A DNA stretch of 64,000 nucleotides, taken from the NCBI GenBank assembly GCA_016713905.1, contig JADJOE010000003.1, forward strand, positions 2,170,001 to 2,234,000, given 5' to 3'. Below the pieces are notes generated by a model. That model saw nothing but the letters and a program-made list of their open reading frames with translations. It ran no database searches and had not been told where the DNA came from. Below are positions 9,774-19,015 of this stretch, in pieces. Position numbers and translations under genes: made by a program. The number at the start of each line of letters is the position of its first letter. Position 1 is the stretch's first letter. The DNA comes from Candidatus Vicinibacter proximus. Lineage in GTDB: Bacteria; Bacteroidota; Bacteroidia; Chitinophagales; Saprospiraceae.

Positions 9774-9813
9774 GCACCGTACTGCCATTTTAATTGGTCG
9801 TTAGCTCCGCCAT

Positions 9814-9835
9814 GTATTTAGTCTTGACTAAATAC
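9814..9835. repeat. Perfect inverted repeat, 10-base arms
   Basis: GTATTTAGTC and GACTAAATAC flank a TT spacer, giving a 22-base palindromic site about 50 bases upstream of the ATG at 9887. No T-run follows. It could be an operator, a cruciform-forming site or part of a decayed repeat element. Confidence 0.8.
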
Positions 9836-9886
9836 AGACTTCGGTTTATCTTTGCATTTATAGGGCATGGCTATAAACTAAATTAA

Positions 9887-10699
9887 ATGGGATACAATGA
9901 GTTTCGCAAGATTTTTCCAGTAAATAATTCTTATGATGAAGAAGTTCAAATATTTATTAACCGAGTTTCTGATTCAATATTTGATCACTTTGATAATTGG
10001 TTTGAATTTGAAACTAAGAAAGATGTCATTTCAAAAATTTGTCTTAATTTGGGCTTAAGAAAGCATACATATATAACCGAAGGTGGTATGTACGATGAGG
10101 TTAGTACGAGTCCATTAGCCTATATTCCAAATGGTGATTTTATTAAAGTACTTGGTGTAATTGTAATGCTCAGACAGTATTTTTTGGGATATGAGTCGTT
10201 TGTAAGTTATATTGATGAAAATGTAGAAAATTTCATTGAATTAAGTAATGGTAAATTGAATATTAAATGGACTAATGGAGTTTTTTATCCGGCTGGTGAT
10301 ACTTTATTAGATAAAGTTTTGATAGAAGAAACATTGAGTTATCTGACTGATTTTAAAAATGAAAAAATGGATTTAACTAATGCTTTATCAAACTATCAAG
10401 CTGGACGATTTCCTGATGTTGGACCTAATTGTTTTAAATGTATTGAAGGTTTAGGGAGAGAAATTTTATTAAACAATAATAATCTGGACAATAATAAGGC
10501 TGATATTTTTAAATATATGGAATTTTCAAGTAGATGGAATTCTATGTTTTCTAATTTTATTCCCTATATTCATGAACATAGGCATGCTTCTGAAGGACGT
10601 CATGATCTTAAAAATATCGAATTGGAGTCAATGTTATATATGACTTGCTTATTTGTAAGAGCAATTTGTTTAATTTATATTGAAAAGAAAATTGCTTAG
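9887..10699 (+). CDS. Hypothetical protein with HEPN/Abi-like C-terminus
   Basis: A 270-residue protein with an ATG start and no signal peptide or transmembrane segment. The body is acidic. The last 45 residues (HRHASEGRHDL followed by a hydrophobic helix ending IYIEKK) resemble the C-terminal helical segment of HEPN-like or abortive-infection proteins, in which a conserved R-x4-6-H pattern contributes to RNase activity. That resemblance is visual and unverified. It is monocistronic, with a clear terminator about 90 bases downstream, and sits among mobile-element debris, as solitary defence genes often do. An unrelated cytoplasmic protein is an equally acceptable reading. Confidence 0.65.
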   Translation: MGYNEFRKIFPVNNSYDEEVQIFINRVSDSIFDHFDNWFEFETKKDVISKICLNLGLRKHTYITEGGMYDEVSTSPLAYIPNGDFIKVLGVIVMLRQYFLGYESFVSYIDENVENFIELSNGKLNIKWTNGVFYPAGDTLLDKVLIEETLSYLTDFKNEKMDLTNALSNYQAGRFPDVGPNCFKCIEGLGREILLNNNNLDNNKADIFKYMEFSSRWNSMFSNFIPYIHEHRHASEGRHDLKNIELESMLYMTCLFVRAICLIYIEKKIA

Positions 10700-10788
10700 T
10701 CTAATTATATTACATCATATGATAGAAATGCAATGAAAATATTAATTGGCGGTTCCCATCGAGCTCCATGGATAGGGTTATCTGAAAA

Positions 10789-10816
10789 GAGCACGGATTT
10801 ATCTGTGCTTTTTTTT
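10789..10816 (+). terminator. Intrinsic terminator
   Basis: AGCACGGAT (10790-10798) pairs with ATCTGTGCT (10801-10809) with one G-T wobble and a two-base loop, followed by a run of eight T (10809-10816). It would end the transcript of the 270-residue protein. Confidence 0.8.
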
Positions 10817-11201
10817 GACACAATTCCACGAAGTAAGTAAATCAAATAGTTTATAGTAAAAATTGGAGTAAGACTTCAAAACCCTACTCTAATATATTAC
10901 TAACATATTGTTAAACTAAAGTAAACCTACTTTCAAGATGTTCTTGAGTTACTGATAAAGTTAAATACAATGTGCCTTAGATGGTAAATCGCCTTTAGAA
11001 ACTTTTAAAAAAAAGTTCATTTTAAGCGGACTGATCATATTACTCATGTCTACTATAATGAGTAGGACCAAGTAAACTACTTTGAATCAAGTAATGATTG
11101 ATTTAATCAATTTATAAATTGGTTTATCATTATTAATCTTACGAGACTTATACCTTTTCTATAATTATTAAATTCTTGAAGTGATGCTATATAATTAGTT
11201 G
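10817..11201. other. Non-coding AT-rich region
   Basis: I see no gene or clear RNA in this interval between the terminator at 10816 and the 3' end of the minus-strand SprB-repeat gene. It presumably contains the 3' untranslated region of that gene. Confidence 0.4.
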
Positions 11202-13584
11202 TTATAAAATTAAAAATTTCTTCGTTTCAACATATCCACCTTTTAGATAGAATTTAATAACATACAATCCTGGAGAAAAGGACTCGACATCTAACGCACT
11301 TCTATTAAAGTCTGTATTATCTTCGAAATAGCTTGAGATCAATTTAGAATCTGAATTGAATATTTTAATAGCTATAAGGGAATTAGTATCTTCGTTTACA
11401 AAAAACAATTTACTTCTAGTAGGATTTGGAAATAGCTTGATGTTATTAGTTTTAATAATTTCTTTAGTATCAGTTAAACAAGGCAATTTTATGTCATTTA
11501 AATACCTAAGATTTGCACATCCCCGTTTAAGATTGTCTGAATAAGATTTACTCCACAAAAGGCAATTTTTCTTATTTAGATGACTTATGAGTGTGTCTGT
11601 ATTTCCTTGTCCATAATAAAAAATATTGTTACTTCCTTCTCCAATTATGGAATCATAAATTACATTATTTCTACAACAGGTAATTCCCACTGGAAATAAC
11701 GATTGGAAGCCATTCCATTGTATATTAACATGGATTGATTAGATCCCTTTAATAATTGAAGTTTATTACTGTCAAAAACATCATGAGATTCATCATCTAT
11801 CCTGATGGTAGTATCTGATTTGCAATTATTTGCATCGATGAAGCTCACTAAATAATCACCCGGATAAAGATTGCAATTTGAGAAGTTCACATCATATATT
11901 ATGGTATCTTTAGTATTGGAAGGGCCTTTAATAGTGATAATATAGGGGAATTTTGTTTTAGACAAACTTATATTTAAACAACCATTTTGTTGATAGCAAA
12001 TAGCAGGACGGGTGATAACACCTTTGTATGTGGGCCCTCCAATAACTTTTGCATCAACTTTAATTAGTTTTGAACAACCATTTTGATCTACAACATTGAT
12101 GTAGTAGAAACCTTCCAATAATGTCGGAATAAAAATGGATTGAATTGATTTGTAATTAGTTTCACTCTCATGTCGATAATTGAGCTTGTATGGTGGCTTT
12201 CCATTTTTAATTTGAAATTCAATATAACCACCTTCAGCATTTGCACAATTGATAGGCCTTTGACTTACAACTTCAATTTCAGGACCATCAGAAGGCACCT
12301 CAACTTCATATTCTTTTTTACATGTTCCACTTTCAATTATAACCTTATATAACCCTCCTCCAAGACCGGATAATACTTGAGGGGTTGTACTAGTTGATTT
12401 TAGAACTGAACCATCAGGATTAAAGATTGTCATTTTGGTAAAGTTATATCCCGAGATTGTAAAACTTCCTGATTTGGAGCAATTATCTCTTTGAAGTGAT
12501 TCGAAATTGACCCATGGAAACCCATTATCTACAATAGCCAATTTTTCAATATTGCAACCTCTTGAATCAGTAATTTTGATAGAATACTGCCCCGCTTTTA
12601 ATCCAGGGATATATACAGGATTTTGGCTTGTATTAGATATTAATTTATTTATAACTCCTGGCCCAGAATATTCAATATTGTAGGGAGTGAAAACACCGGA
12701 ATGCAGAATTGTTAAGGCCCCATTATTTCCATCACAGTCTGTCTTGGTATTGTTTATAGATGGGCGAATATTATCGATGGTCTCAATTGTAATATTATAA
12801 GTTTGAGAGCATCCGTTTCGATCTCTAAAGATAAATGTGTAATTACCTGCAGGTAGCTGGTAAATTGGTAAATTATTATTGGAGTAACTGGGAATATTGC
12901 CAGATTTTGCTCCAAAATATTCAATAGAATAAGGGTAGCTTATTCCTGAAACATTAAAAGTTACATCCCCATTTTCCATTTTACATGATGCATTTCGAAC
13001 TGTACTAGTGACCGAATATGATTGATTGATTATATCGAAGCTTATATTTTTTTCACAGCCATTAACATCTCTAATCTTGAGAATGTATGCGCCAGTAGTA
13101 AGATCGGAAATGGGGATTTGAGGACCATACCTTTCGATTTGATTTTCATAGCTTTCCGTTGTCTTTCTATAGCTGATATAAAACTTACTGGAATTAGAAG
13201 TATTAAGAGTTATACCTCCAAAAGCGCTTGAGCAATTGACGTTGGTTGTATTGTATGAGACATTAAGAGCTCCAGAACTGAGTTGAACATAAATTCTTGC
13301 AAAACAACCACAAGCATCGTAAATATCTAGTAAATAAGTTTTTGCACATAAGCCTTTTAGTGTAAGACTTGAGCCATAGAATGGACCACTTCTAGAACCC
13401 CTCGAAGATCCTTGCTCATATAAATATGCATAATATGGAGCATAATAACCTGACAAAGAAAGTGTTACTTCACCATTGCATTGATTACATGATGGATTGT
13501 ACCTATATGATTCAAAAAATGAATTTGTCCAAAACAATAAGAATTCAATAAAAAACAAATGAAGCATAGAAATGGGCGTTTCAT
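11202..13584 (-). CDS. Secreted SprB-repeat protein with T9SS type A sorting domain, frameshifted
   Basis: Fragments 11660-13567 (635 residues) and 11202-11690 (162 residues) join into one protein of about 790 residues. A one-base correction is needed at an A-run near 11694, and a second near 13514 restores an N-terminal signal peptide from ATG 13584 (MKRPFLCFICFLL ending FGQ). The body holds about seven repeats of 75-85 residues, each ending with a pattern like AGxYxxxIxDxxGCxK, typical of SprB repeats in gliding-motility adhesins. The C-terminus has IKLFPNPTRSKLFF and ends with GLYVIKFYLKGG and TKKFLIL, a T9SS type A domain. It is predicted to be secreted through T9SS and anchored or released at the surface. 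No adhesion target can be inferred. Confidence 0.85.
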
Positions 13585-13946
13585 ATTAAAAATTTGGCTA
13601 AATTTATTAAATTCATTTCAATTAATGAAATTTATTGATTGAATTAAAATTTTGATCACCCATTAGAAACTTGGAAAACTTTATTAAGTAATAATTTACT
13701 AGTACAATTCATTGTATATCTGCATATTAAAGTGACATCAAACTATTTATATTTTTATAATAAATTGTTTAGTTTTCCACATTATACAGGTACAAATCCT
13801 AAAATTCAAAAAAGCTAGTGTTGTGAAAATCTTAAAAACTCCAAACAAAGTCCTATTAAATATAGAATTCATTTTATGTCTTATACAGAATTTTAAATTC
13901 TATATTTAGAAAAATAGAGTAAATCAATATTTAGCTGTCTTACAAA
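13585..13946. other. Non-coding AT-rich region between two secreted-protein genes
   Basis: No gene was found in these 362 bases. The region separates two minus-strand T9SS cargo genes and should contain the promoter of the SprB-repeat gene and the terminator of the CAP-domain gene. I could not assign either with confidence. Confidence 0.4.
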
Positions 13947-15821
13947 TTATAATTTTATAATTTTTTTAATTAAGACTTTATTTCCAGCATTTATATATAA
14001 AAATAAATTCCCAAATGGACCAATAATTTCTAATTTAACATTTGGGTTATTATGAAATTTTTCAGTTAATATGTTAGTTCCATCAAAATGAAAAGCTTAA
14101 TTTCTGTTGTTGTAATTTCAGCTCTAGTGTTTATATATAATTCTCCTGTCGTGGGATTTGGCGATACAATGATATCTTCTAATTCAGTATTATTTGTGTT
14201 GCTCTTAATTACATTCACATATTCGCTACAAATCTTGTCACCGCATTTAATATCTACTGAATATAATCCATCACCATAAAATGTTGGAATTTCCTGATAC
14301 TCATCATACGCATCAATCTTATAAGCTTTACCCATAGACCAAAAATACCAAATATACTTGCATCCAGAGGGGTATGCTTTAATAATTGGTGGATTGCCAG
14401 GTATTAACTCGGTGTGAGAATCCAATATATTGTTGGCCTGCTTTTCAAAATAAATTGACAATTATTAACATCTGTTACAGTTACAAAATAGTTACTATTG
14501 GTGCTAATGATAATGTCACTTTTAGTTTCACCAGTATTCCATAAATATGATTTAAAGCCATTTCCTAATTTAATTCTGCATGATGTATCATACTTACATA
14601 GAATTGAGTCACATGTATATGTGAATTTTGGAGGATTTGATGATTTGTTATTTAAAACTATTTCACGTGTTATCTGATTATCAAATTTATCTGTAATAGT
14701 TACTGTGTACTTACCAGCTGAAAGATTAGTAATGCTATCTTTCCCTGTTACTCCATTATTCCATTTTATACTTTTATATCCTAAGTTTGAGGTAAGCTTT
14801 ATTGTACCATTTGATTTCGTACAATCTGGTTCTTTAATAATGGTGGTAATATTGGCATATGGATCGATTAAAAGAACCTTGTAATCAAATGATTTCATTA
14901 CTCCGGCAACTAAAACGTTTTTAATACTTATACTAAATAAATAATCCCTACCGAAATTAATAGTTCCAATTTGTGGAATAAATACAATAGTATTATCTAC
15001 TGGTAAAAATTTATCATCTGCTTCAAGTGTAAAAGGTATTATTCTGTTACTTTCATCTAAAATCTCTATTTTAACTTTACTAAAATCCGCATCTTTTTTG
15101 GAGAAAGACCACCTTAAATTGTTAAATATTAAAGATTTTGGGAAATATCCTGGACTAGGATAAGATATAAAGTCAGGATATGGTATAGGATCTTTATATG
15201 AACCGTCATGCATCAATACCATAGACCTATCAGTACTTCCAACTGCAAATCCTTCTAGTGAGGGATATAAGATCCATCTTCTATGTCCAACTCCATAATT
15301 ATTTGCTCCGAAATCTTTGATCTGATTATCAATAGAATTGCTACCAAAAGATCCTAAAGATAAATTGGATTGTCTTGCGGCTATTGCTCCACCATCTGTG
15401 TAGCATTTTGAATTAGAAGGTGGATAATGATTTAATGAATTATTGGCCTTCATAATAAGAGCAGCTTCTTGGCACCAACTTGACCATGAATCAATTAAAT
15501 CAATTTTACTATCAATTCCGACTAATTTTCTAAAATAATAAACCCTTTTAATAATTTTTCTTTTGCTTGAGTAGAAATTATACCTGCTTGACAATTACTA
15601 ACATTTCCTGTCCAATGCAATTCCTGAGTATCTTAATTTCTGAACCCAGATAATAAGTTTCATAATTAAAATAAAATGTATCTCTATTAAAATTGCTCGA
15701 TTGAGAAAGGTAAATGACAAGGAAAATCCTAAAAAAATATAGAATTAAAGAATAACCTTCTTTGTCTATTTCTATTTTTAATAAATAGCCTACTAATGGA
15801 TGGCTCCTTTGATTGAGACAT
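13947..15821 (-). CDS. Secreted CAP-domain protein with T9SS sorting domain, frameshifted
   Basis: Main fragments are 14404-15594 (396 residues) and 14066-14461 (131 residues). One-base corrections near 15546, 14452 and 14091 extend the frame down to a TAA at 13947-13949. Further shifts near 15640 and 15750 extend it up to an ATG at 15821 with a membrane-targeting segment. The protein carries a CAP/SCP-like domain (SWSSWCQEAALIMKANNSL, later GVGHRRWILYPS). It then has an immunoglobulin-like SprB-type segment (LSAGKYTVTITDKFDNQ) and a T9SS type A C-terminus starting VSPNPTTGELYI and ending NAGNKVLIKKIIKL. It is predicted to be secreted. CAP domains occur in secreted proteins of varied roles, so the activity is open. 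The exact start is uncertain. Confidence 0.75.
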
Positions 15822-16346
15822 ATTTTTTAAAATTTTATAAGATAACTATTTATTATGTTTTGGAACAGGATCAAAATTTACTTTTCAAAATTATTGATTC
15901 TTTTTATAAACACACAATATAAAGGTAATTTTTATTTTCAAATAACAAATATTTATTTTCTTATGTCGCCAGCAACATCTAATTTTACACCTGTTATTCA
16001 ATATTTTCCTCTAAATAAAAAGCTAATTGATACAGAAACCTAGAGAACTCTGCATTTTCAATATATTACGATACTTCCTTTATTATTATTTTCAACTTTT
16101 CCTTGGCAATTCCTTAACCCAGACATAGAGCTGGCTACAAGAGCTGGTGGAGCCTTCAGTAAAGGCTTAAATCTCTTCTACTGAAGAGAGAAAGAACTGG
16201 CCACTGTGATCGGCAACATACCTTTCAAGACATACCACCAGAAGTGGTTAAATAGATAAGTTTATGCACAGAGGATGGCTCTCAGCAGCCAGCTCCAAAT
16301 TAAGAGCGCAACTACCCTATTTAGATAATTGCGCTGCGCTAATATC
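15822..16346. other. Non-coding region with several inverted repeats
   Basis: No credible gene was found in these 525 bases. The stretch 16120-16340 is less AT-rich than its flanks and has several imperfect self-complementary segments: CTTCAGTA with TACTGAAG near 16160-16190, and GCGCAA (16306-16311) with TTGCGC (16329-16334). It sits immediately downstream of the plasmid-type module. It could be a structured non-coding RNA, an old origin or transfer site, or remains of a gene. Confidence 0.4.
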
Positions 16347-17274
16347 CTATAAAAACCAACTCTGATTACTCTCTAAACCATGTATAAGCTCATTACTGAT
16401 CCGCTGAGCATTTACTCCTCTATCTAGAAAGCCATCTATATAAGAACTTTTATTTGCTTCTGTCAGGAGGTTATAAAGATTCCACAGACTAATGTTCCCA
16501 TGATTATTGGAGAAGTGAGGATCTGAATAATAACCCTTTGTTACAGAAGATAACTGAGAGTCAGTAATCAAGATTTCAGGAATTTCCTCTTTATAAAGAT
16601 GATGTTGATACATCCTGCATTTACCCAAAAAGTGAGCAAATTGGCCTTCGGTCCAAGGTATAATTACTTAAAGATTCCATCCAGGATAAATGCTGTTCGG
16701 ACTGTAACCTTCCACCATAAGCCTTATTTTGCTTCCCCAGAAGGTCTATAGAACTTGTTTTAAATTCCAGTATTGCCCCATCTGTAGAAATACATAAATT
16801 AGAACACACTTTGACCTGAAAGCCTATAAAGAACTTAAAATGTTGGGATGCTCTTTGGTCTTTCCCTAAATTATCCCAGGAGTATGATTTAACGCCTCCT
16901 ATTACTAAAGACAATTCCTTCCCTTCTATTAAAGACCTGATGTTAGGTATCTTTATAAGAAACATCATTCTTTCAAAATAAAGAGTAGTTTCATGAGGAA
17001 GTAATTCAAATGCCTTTTTGGTCCTTGCTTCCGGAATTCTACCCATAATAGGATGTGACACTCTGATCTGTGGATCCAGTGGTTTGAGATCCTTAAACCC
17101 AGAGAGTACATCCATCATGGTTTCAATAATTTGAAATTGAGCAATAAGTGGATGGTTGTCTTTAGAAAATACAGGAATGATATGCTCCTCTTTTAATGCT
17201 TGGTAAGTAGAGCTTTGGGTGTTAGCGATAATAAAAGGGGTTTCAGTAATTTGATCAACGGTTAAAAGTTCCAT
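16347..17274 (-). CDS. DUF3871 family protein, frameshifted
   Basis: Fragments 16621-17274 (217 residues) and 16347-16628 (93 residues) overlap. They become one protein of about 309 residues if an A is added to the five-A run at 16627-16631, restoring CSLFLGKCRMYQ. The family pattern is clear: EEHIIPVFSKDN, RVSHPIMGRIPEA, ERMMFLIKIP and CTNxCxSTDG-like CSNLCISTDG. The end matches ANKSSYIDGFLDRGVNA and SNQSWFL. DUF3871 proteins are known from Bacteroidota plasmids, phages and conjugative elements. Their function is unknown. The start overlaps the end of the AAA ATPase gene by 20 bases, so the two are coupled. Confidence 0.85.
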
Positions 17275-18089
17275 TTTGAGAAGATTTAAGGTTTGATAAT
17301 AAGAAGGATTTTCTCTCTAGAAGTGGAGCTGAGATTTCAGGATGTTGCTGTATATGATCTCTATAAATGGCAGTTAACTCTTGTATGGAAGTTGCCCGGC
17401 TTATCCTTTCTTTTAGATTTTCTTCACCTTGATTGCACCAGGATTTGATAAGCCTTCCTGTTTCCTCTGAAATAACAAATTCAGTTTTGTTTATAAAGAC
17501 TCCTGTTCTGTCTTTTGAGCAGGAAACATGATGCCTTATATCAACATCAAAAACAATTGTAAACTCATAATCCACCCCATCTCTTTGAATGGCTTTAAGG
17601 CCTACTTTTTCAGGGACCATCTTTCCATTCTTATCTGCAAGTACATAATCCTGTTTTACCCTAAGAGTAGAAATTATGTGTACCGGCGAATTAAGGATTT
17701 TAGTAAATAAGGCATTTTGTCTTGGGGTAATTTTGGCCCAATTGGTAAAAGAATTACCTGCCATTCCTGCATGAGACTCTACCAAGTGTTCCCAACCATG
17801 AGATAAGGAATCAATGATGATTAATTCCATCCCTTCTGACTCTGCAAGTTCAATGGCTTGGATATACTTCTCTGGAGTGTAAGGAGAAGAAATAGCTATA
17901 ATATTATATGTACCTAGATGTGCATATAGATTTGATGACCATTTTCAGTGTCGATGACACATACTTTGTTAAAATCCCCCACTAATCCTTTAGCCAAAAG
18001 GAGAGAAGAATATGTCTTTCTGATCCGGCGGGACCTTGTAATACCATTTTAATTTTGGCTTGTTGACGTTCAGCTTTATGAATATTCAT
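17255..18089 (-). CDS. AAA-type nucleotide-binding ATPase of phage/plasmid type, frameshifted
   Basis: The open fragment 17255-17830 (191 residues) contains ELIIIDSLSHGWE, a Walker B-like strand, and a C-terminal helical part. Upstream, from ATG 18089, the N-terminus reads MNIHKAERQQAKIKMVLQGPAG. Adding one C near 18020 and one A near 17936 (plus-strand bases) restores the Walker A sequence GPAGSGKT (residues 19-26 of the reconstruction), then AKGLVGDFNKVCVIDTENG. The whole protein of about 278 residues fits the AAA_24-type RecA-like ATPases found in phages and plasmids, thought to act in recombination or replication. The restored motif shows that the gene was functional recently or still is. 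Confidence 0.8.
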
Positions 18090-18138
18090 TTTTTATTGTT
18101 TTGTTATATGAAAGAATACGATTTTAAAGAAAAAAGTA

Positions 18139-18166
18139 AGGGATGTATACAAAAAGTATACACCCC
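18139..18166 (-). terminator. Hairpin between small gene and ATPase gene, terminator-like
   Basis: TGTATAC (18144-18150) and GTATACA (18156-18162) form a perfect stem around five A, extended by G-C pairs on both sides. On the minus strand it is followed by CTTAC and then six T, so it could end the transcript from the small gene at 18247-18544. It could also be a protein-binding palindrome. Confidence 0.5.
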
Positions 18167-18246
18167 TTTACCAAGGCAACAGTTAAGCTTCAACTGCAAT
18201 GCCATTGGAACTAAAAGTCTTGATGTCTGCCTTGACTTTTCTTTCC

Positions 18247-18544
18247 TCACCCCTCCGGAACATAAGTCCATCTGTGAGACATCTCTACAATTTCTCCTGT
18301 TTCTGGAACTAAATAGTCATAAGCTTCCACAATCCTCCTTACAATTCTGCGGAGAGTTTGCTTTCCTACCATTTCCGCAGCAAATTGTTTACTAAGAGTT
18401 GACGTAATGGTACACTTCTTTGCTGTTGCATAGAAATTACCTGTTTCCTGAGACCTGACCATTTCAGATCTCCTTGCAGAATAAGTACTAAATTCCTCAC
18501 CCTGCTGATTTTGCCTTACGGCATAGCCACTAATTATTTACCAT
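18247..18544 (-). CDS. Small conserved protein of the plasmid-type module, frameshifted
   Basis: The clear ORF is 18247-18462 (71 residues: MVRSQETGNFYATAKKCTI ... HRWTYVPEG). The same frame continues upstream as a plausible protein (SGYAVRQNQQGEEFSTYSARR). It joins ATG 18544 if one T is removed near 18535, for a total of about 98 residues. Similar short proteins with 'TGNFYATAKKxxI' and 'SHRWxY' ends are encoded beside AAA ATPase and DUF3871 genes in Bacteroidota mobile elements, as far as I recall. No catalytic motif is visible. It would be the first gene of the module transcribed leftwards. Confidence 0.65.
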
Positions 18545-18580
18545 TTTAAAAAATTAATAAATTAAAAAATCCCCATTTAG

Positions 18581-18845
18581 ATGGGGAGGATATTTACCCT
18601 GCCAAGGACAAAACCAAAGATATTAGTTCAAGGAAATGGAACCGATATGAGTGATATACAGGCTTTGAGAGGCCGAAGCAAAAGAAAATTAATCACCAAT
18701 AAAGTAGTTTTGGCCCTCATTGATTTAGCCAATAAAAAAGGTGATCAAATTCGCTTAGGATCATTCTGGAACACTTATCATTGTCAAAATAAATTAATAA
18801 GTTCCGAGGATAGACTATATGGAGTTTATTGCAAAAACCGGTTCA
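18581..18845 (+). pseudogene. N-terminal remnant of a plasmid Rep-like protein
   Basis: From ATG at about 18647 the frame reads MSDIQALRGRSKRKL, then WNTYHCQNKLIS and RLYGVYCKNRF. Up to KNRF this matches what I recall of Bacteroidota plasmid replication-type proteins, which continue with FCxxCCxxRKAE and a catalytic part. Here the match stops at base 18845. The rest of the ORF (to 18961) is unrelated and runs through the terminator of the adjacent tRNA remnant. The gene is therefore a truncated relic of an integrated plasmid. It is divergent from the DUF3871 module, as expected for a small replicon. Confidence 0.6.
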
Positions 18846-18919
18846 AATTTACCATCTCAATTCTGTCAAAATTGACTTTACAAGCATGTTATAAAAAATT
18901 TATATGCAAATTGTATGCA

Positions 18920-18960
18920 AATAAAAAAAAGAGTCATGAATATAAATTCATAACTCTTTA
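18920..18960 (-). terminator. Intrinsic terminator of the tRNA-Arg remnant
   Basis: On the minus strand AAAGAGTTATGAAT pairs with ATTCATGACTCTTT around a four-base loop (one mismatch) and is followed by a run of T. It lies ten bases past the tRNA 3' end, the normal place for a tRNA terminator. So the sequence left of the tRNA half is the original downstream flank. Confidence 0.8.
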
Positions 18961-18969
18961 ACTATCATG

Positions 18970-19015
18970 TGATCCCGTCAGGATTCGAACCTGAGACCCT
19001 CTGCTTAGAAGGCAG
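18970..19015 (-). tRNA. 3' half of tRNA-Arg (anticodon TCT), truncated
   Basis: On the minus strand the sequence begins with the anticodon arm CTGC-CTTCTAA-GCAG (anticodon TCT) and continues through the variable loop. The T arm follows (TCAGG, loop TTCGAAT, CCTGA), then the 3' acceptor strand CGGGATC plus discriminator A. The D arm and 5' acceptor strand are missing: upstream is the coding sequence of a beta-helix gene. A half tRNA of this kind is typical of an attachment site left by site-specific integration into the anticodon loop. It could also mark a rearrangement or assembly join. Confidence 0.85.

Larger units (their letters stand above)
9419..9886. other. Non-coding region with tetranucleotide repeat and palindrome
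   Basis: No gene was found in these 468 bases. They hold an AATG microsatellite (9739-9773, about eight units with one variant) and a perfect hairpin with 10-base arms and a TT loop (9814-9823, 9826-9835). The hairpin is not followed by a T-run, so it is not an obvious terminator. The sequence TCGTTAGCTCCGCC just before the hairpin resembles the edge of a repeated intergenic element, but I see no second copy here. Confidence 0.5.

Noticed and set aside
10734..10841. A 35-codon ORF (MKILIGGSHRAPW...) after the HEPN-like gene
   Set aside because: It runs straight through a strong intrinsic terminator, so it is unlikely to be a translated gene.
15855..16043. 62-codon plus-strand ORF
   Set aside because: Low-complexity AT-rich sequence with mostly Phe, Ile, Asn and Lys, no family and no good start context.
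18060..18395. Plus-strand ORF of 111 codons
   Set aside because: It lies opposite the small plasmid-module gene and the ATPase start, has no family pattern, and is explained by AT-rich complement.
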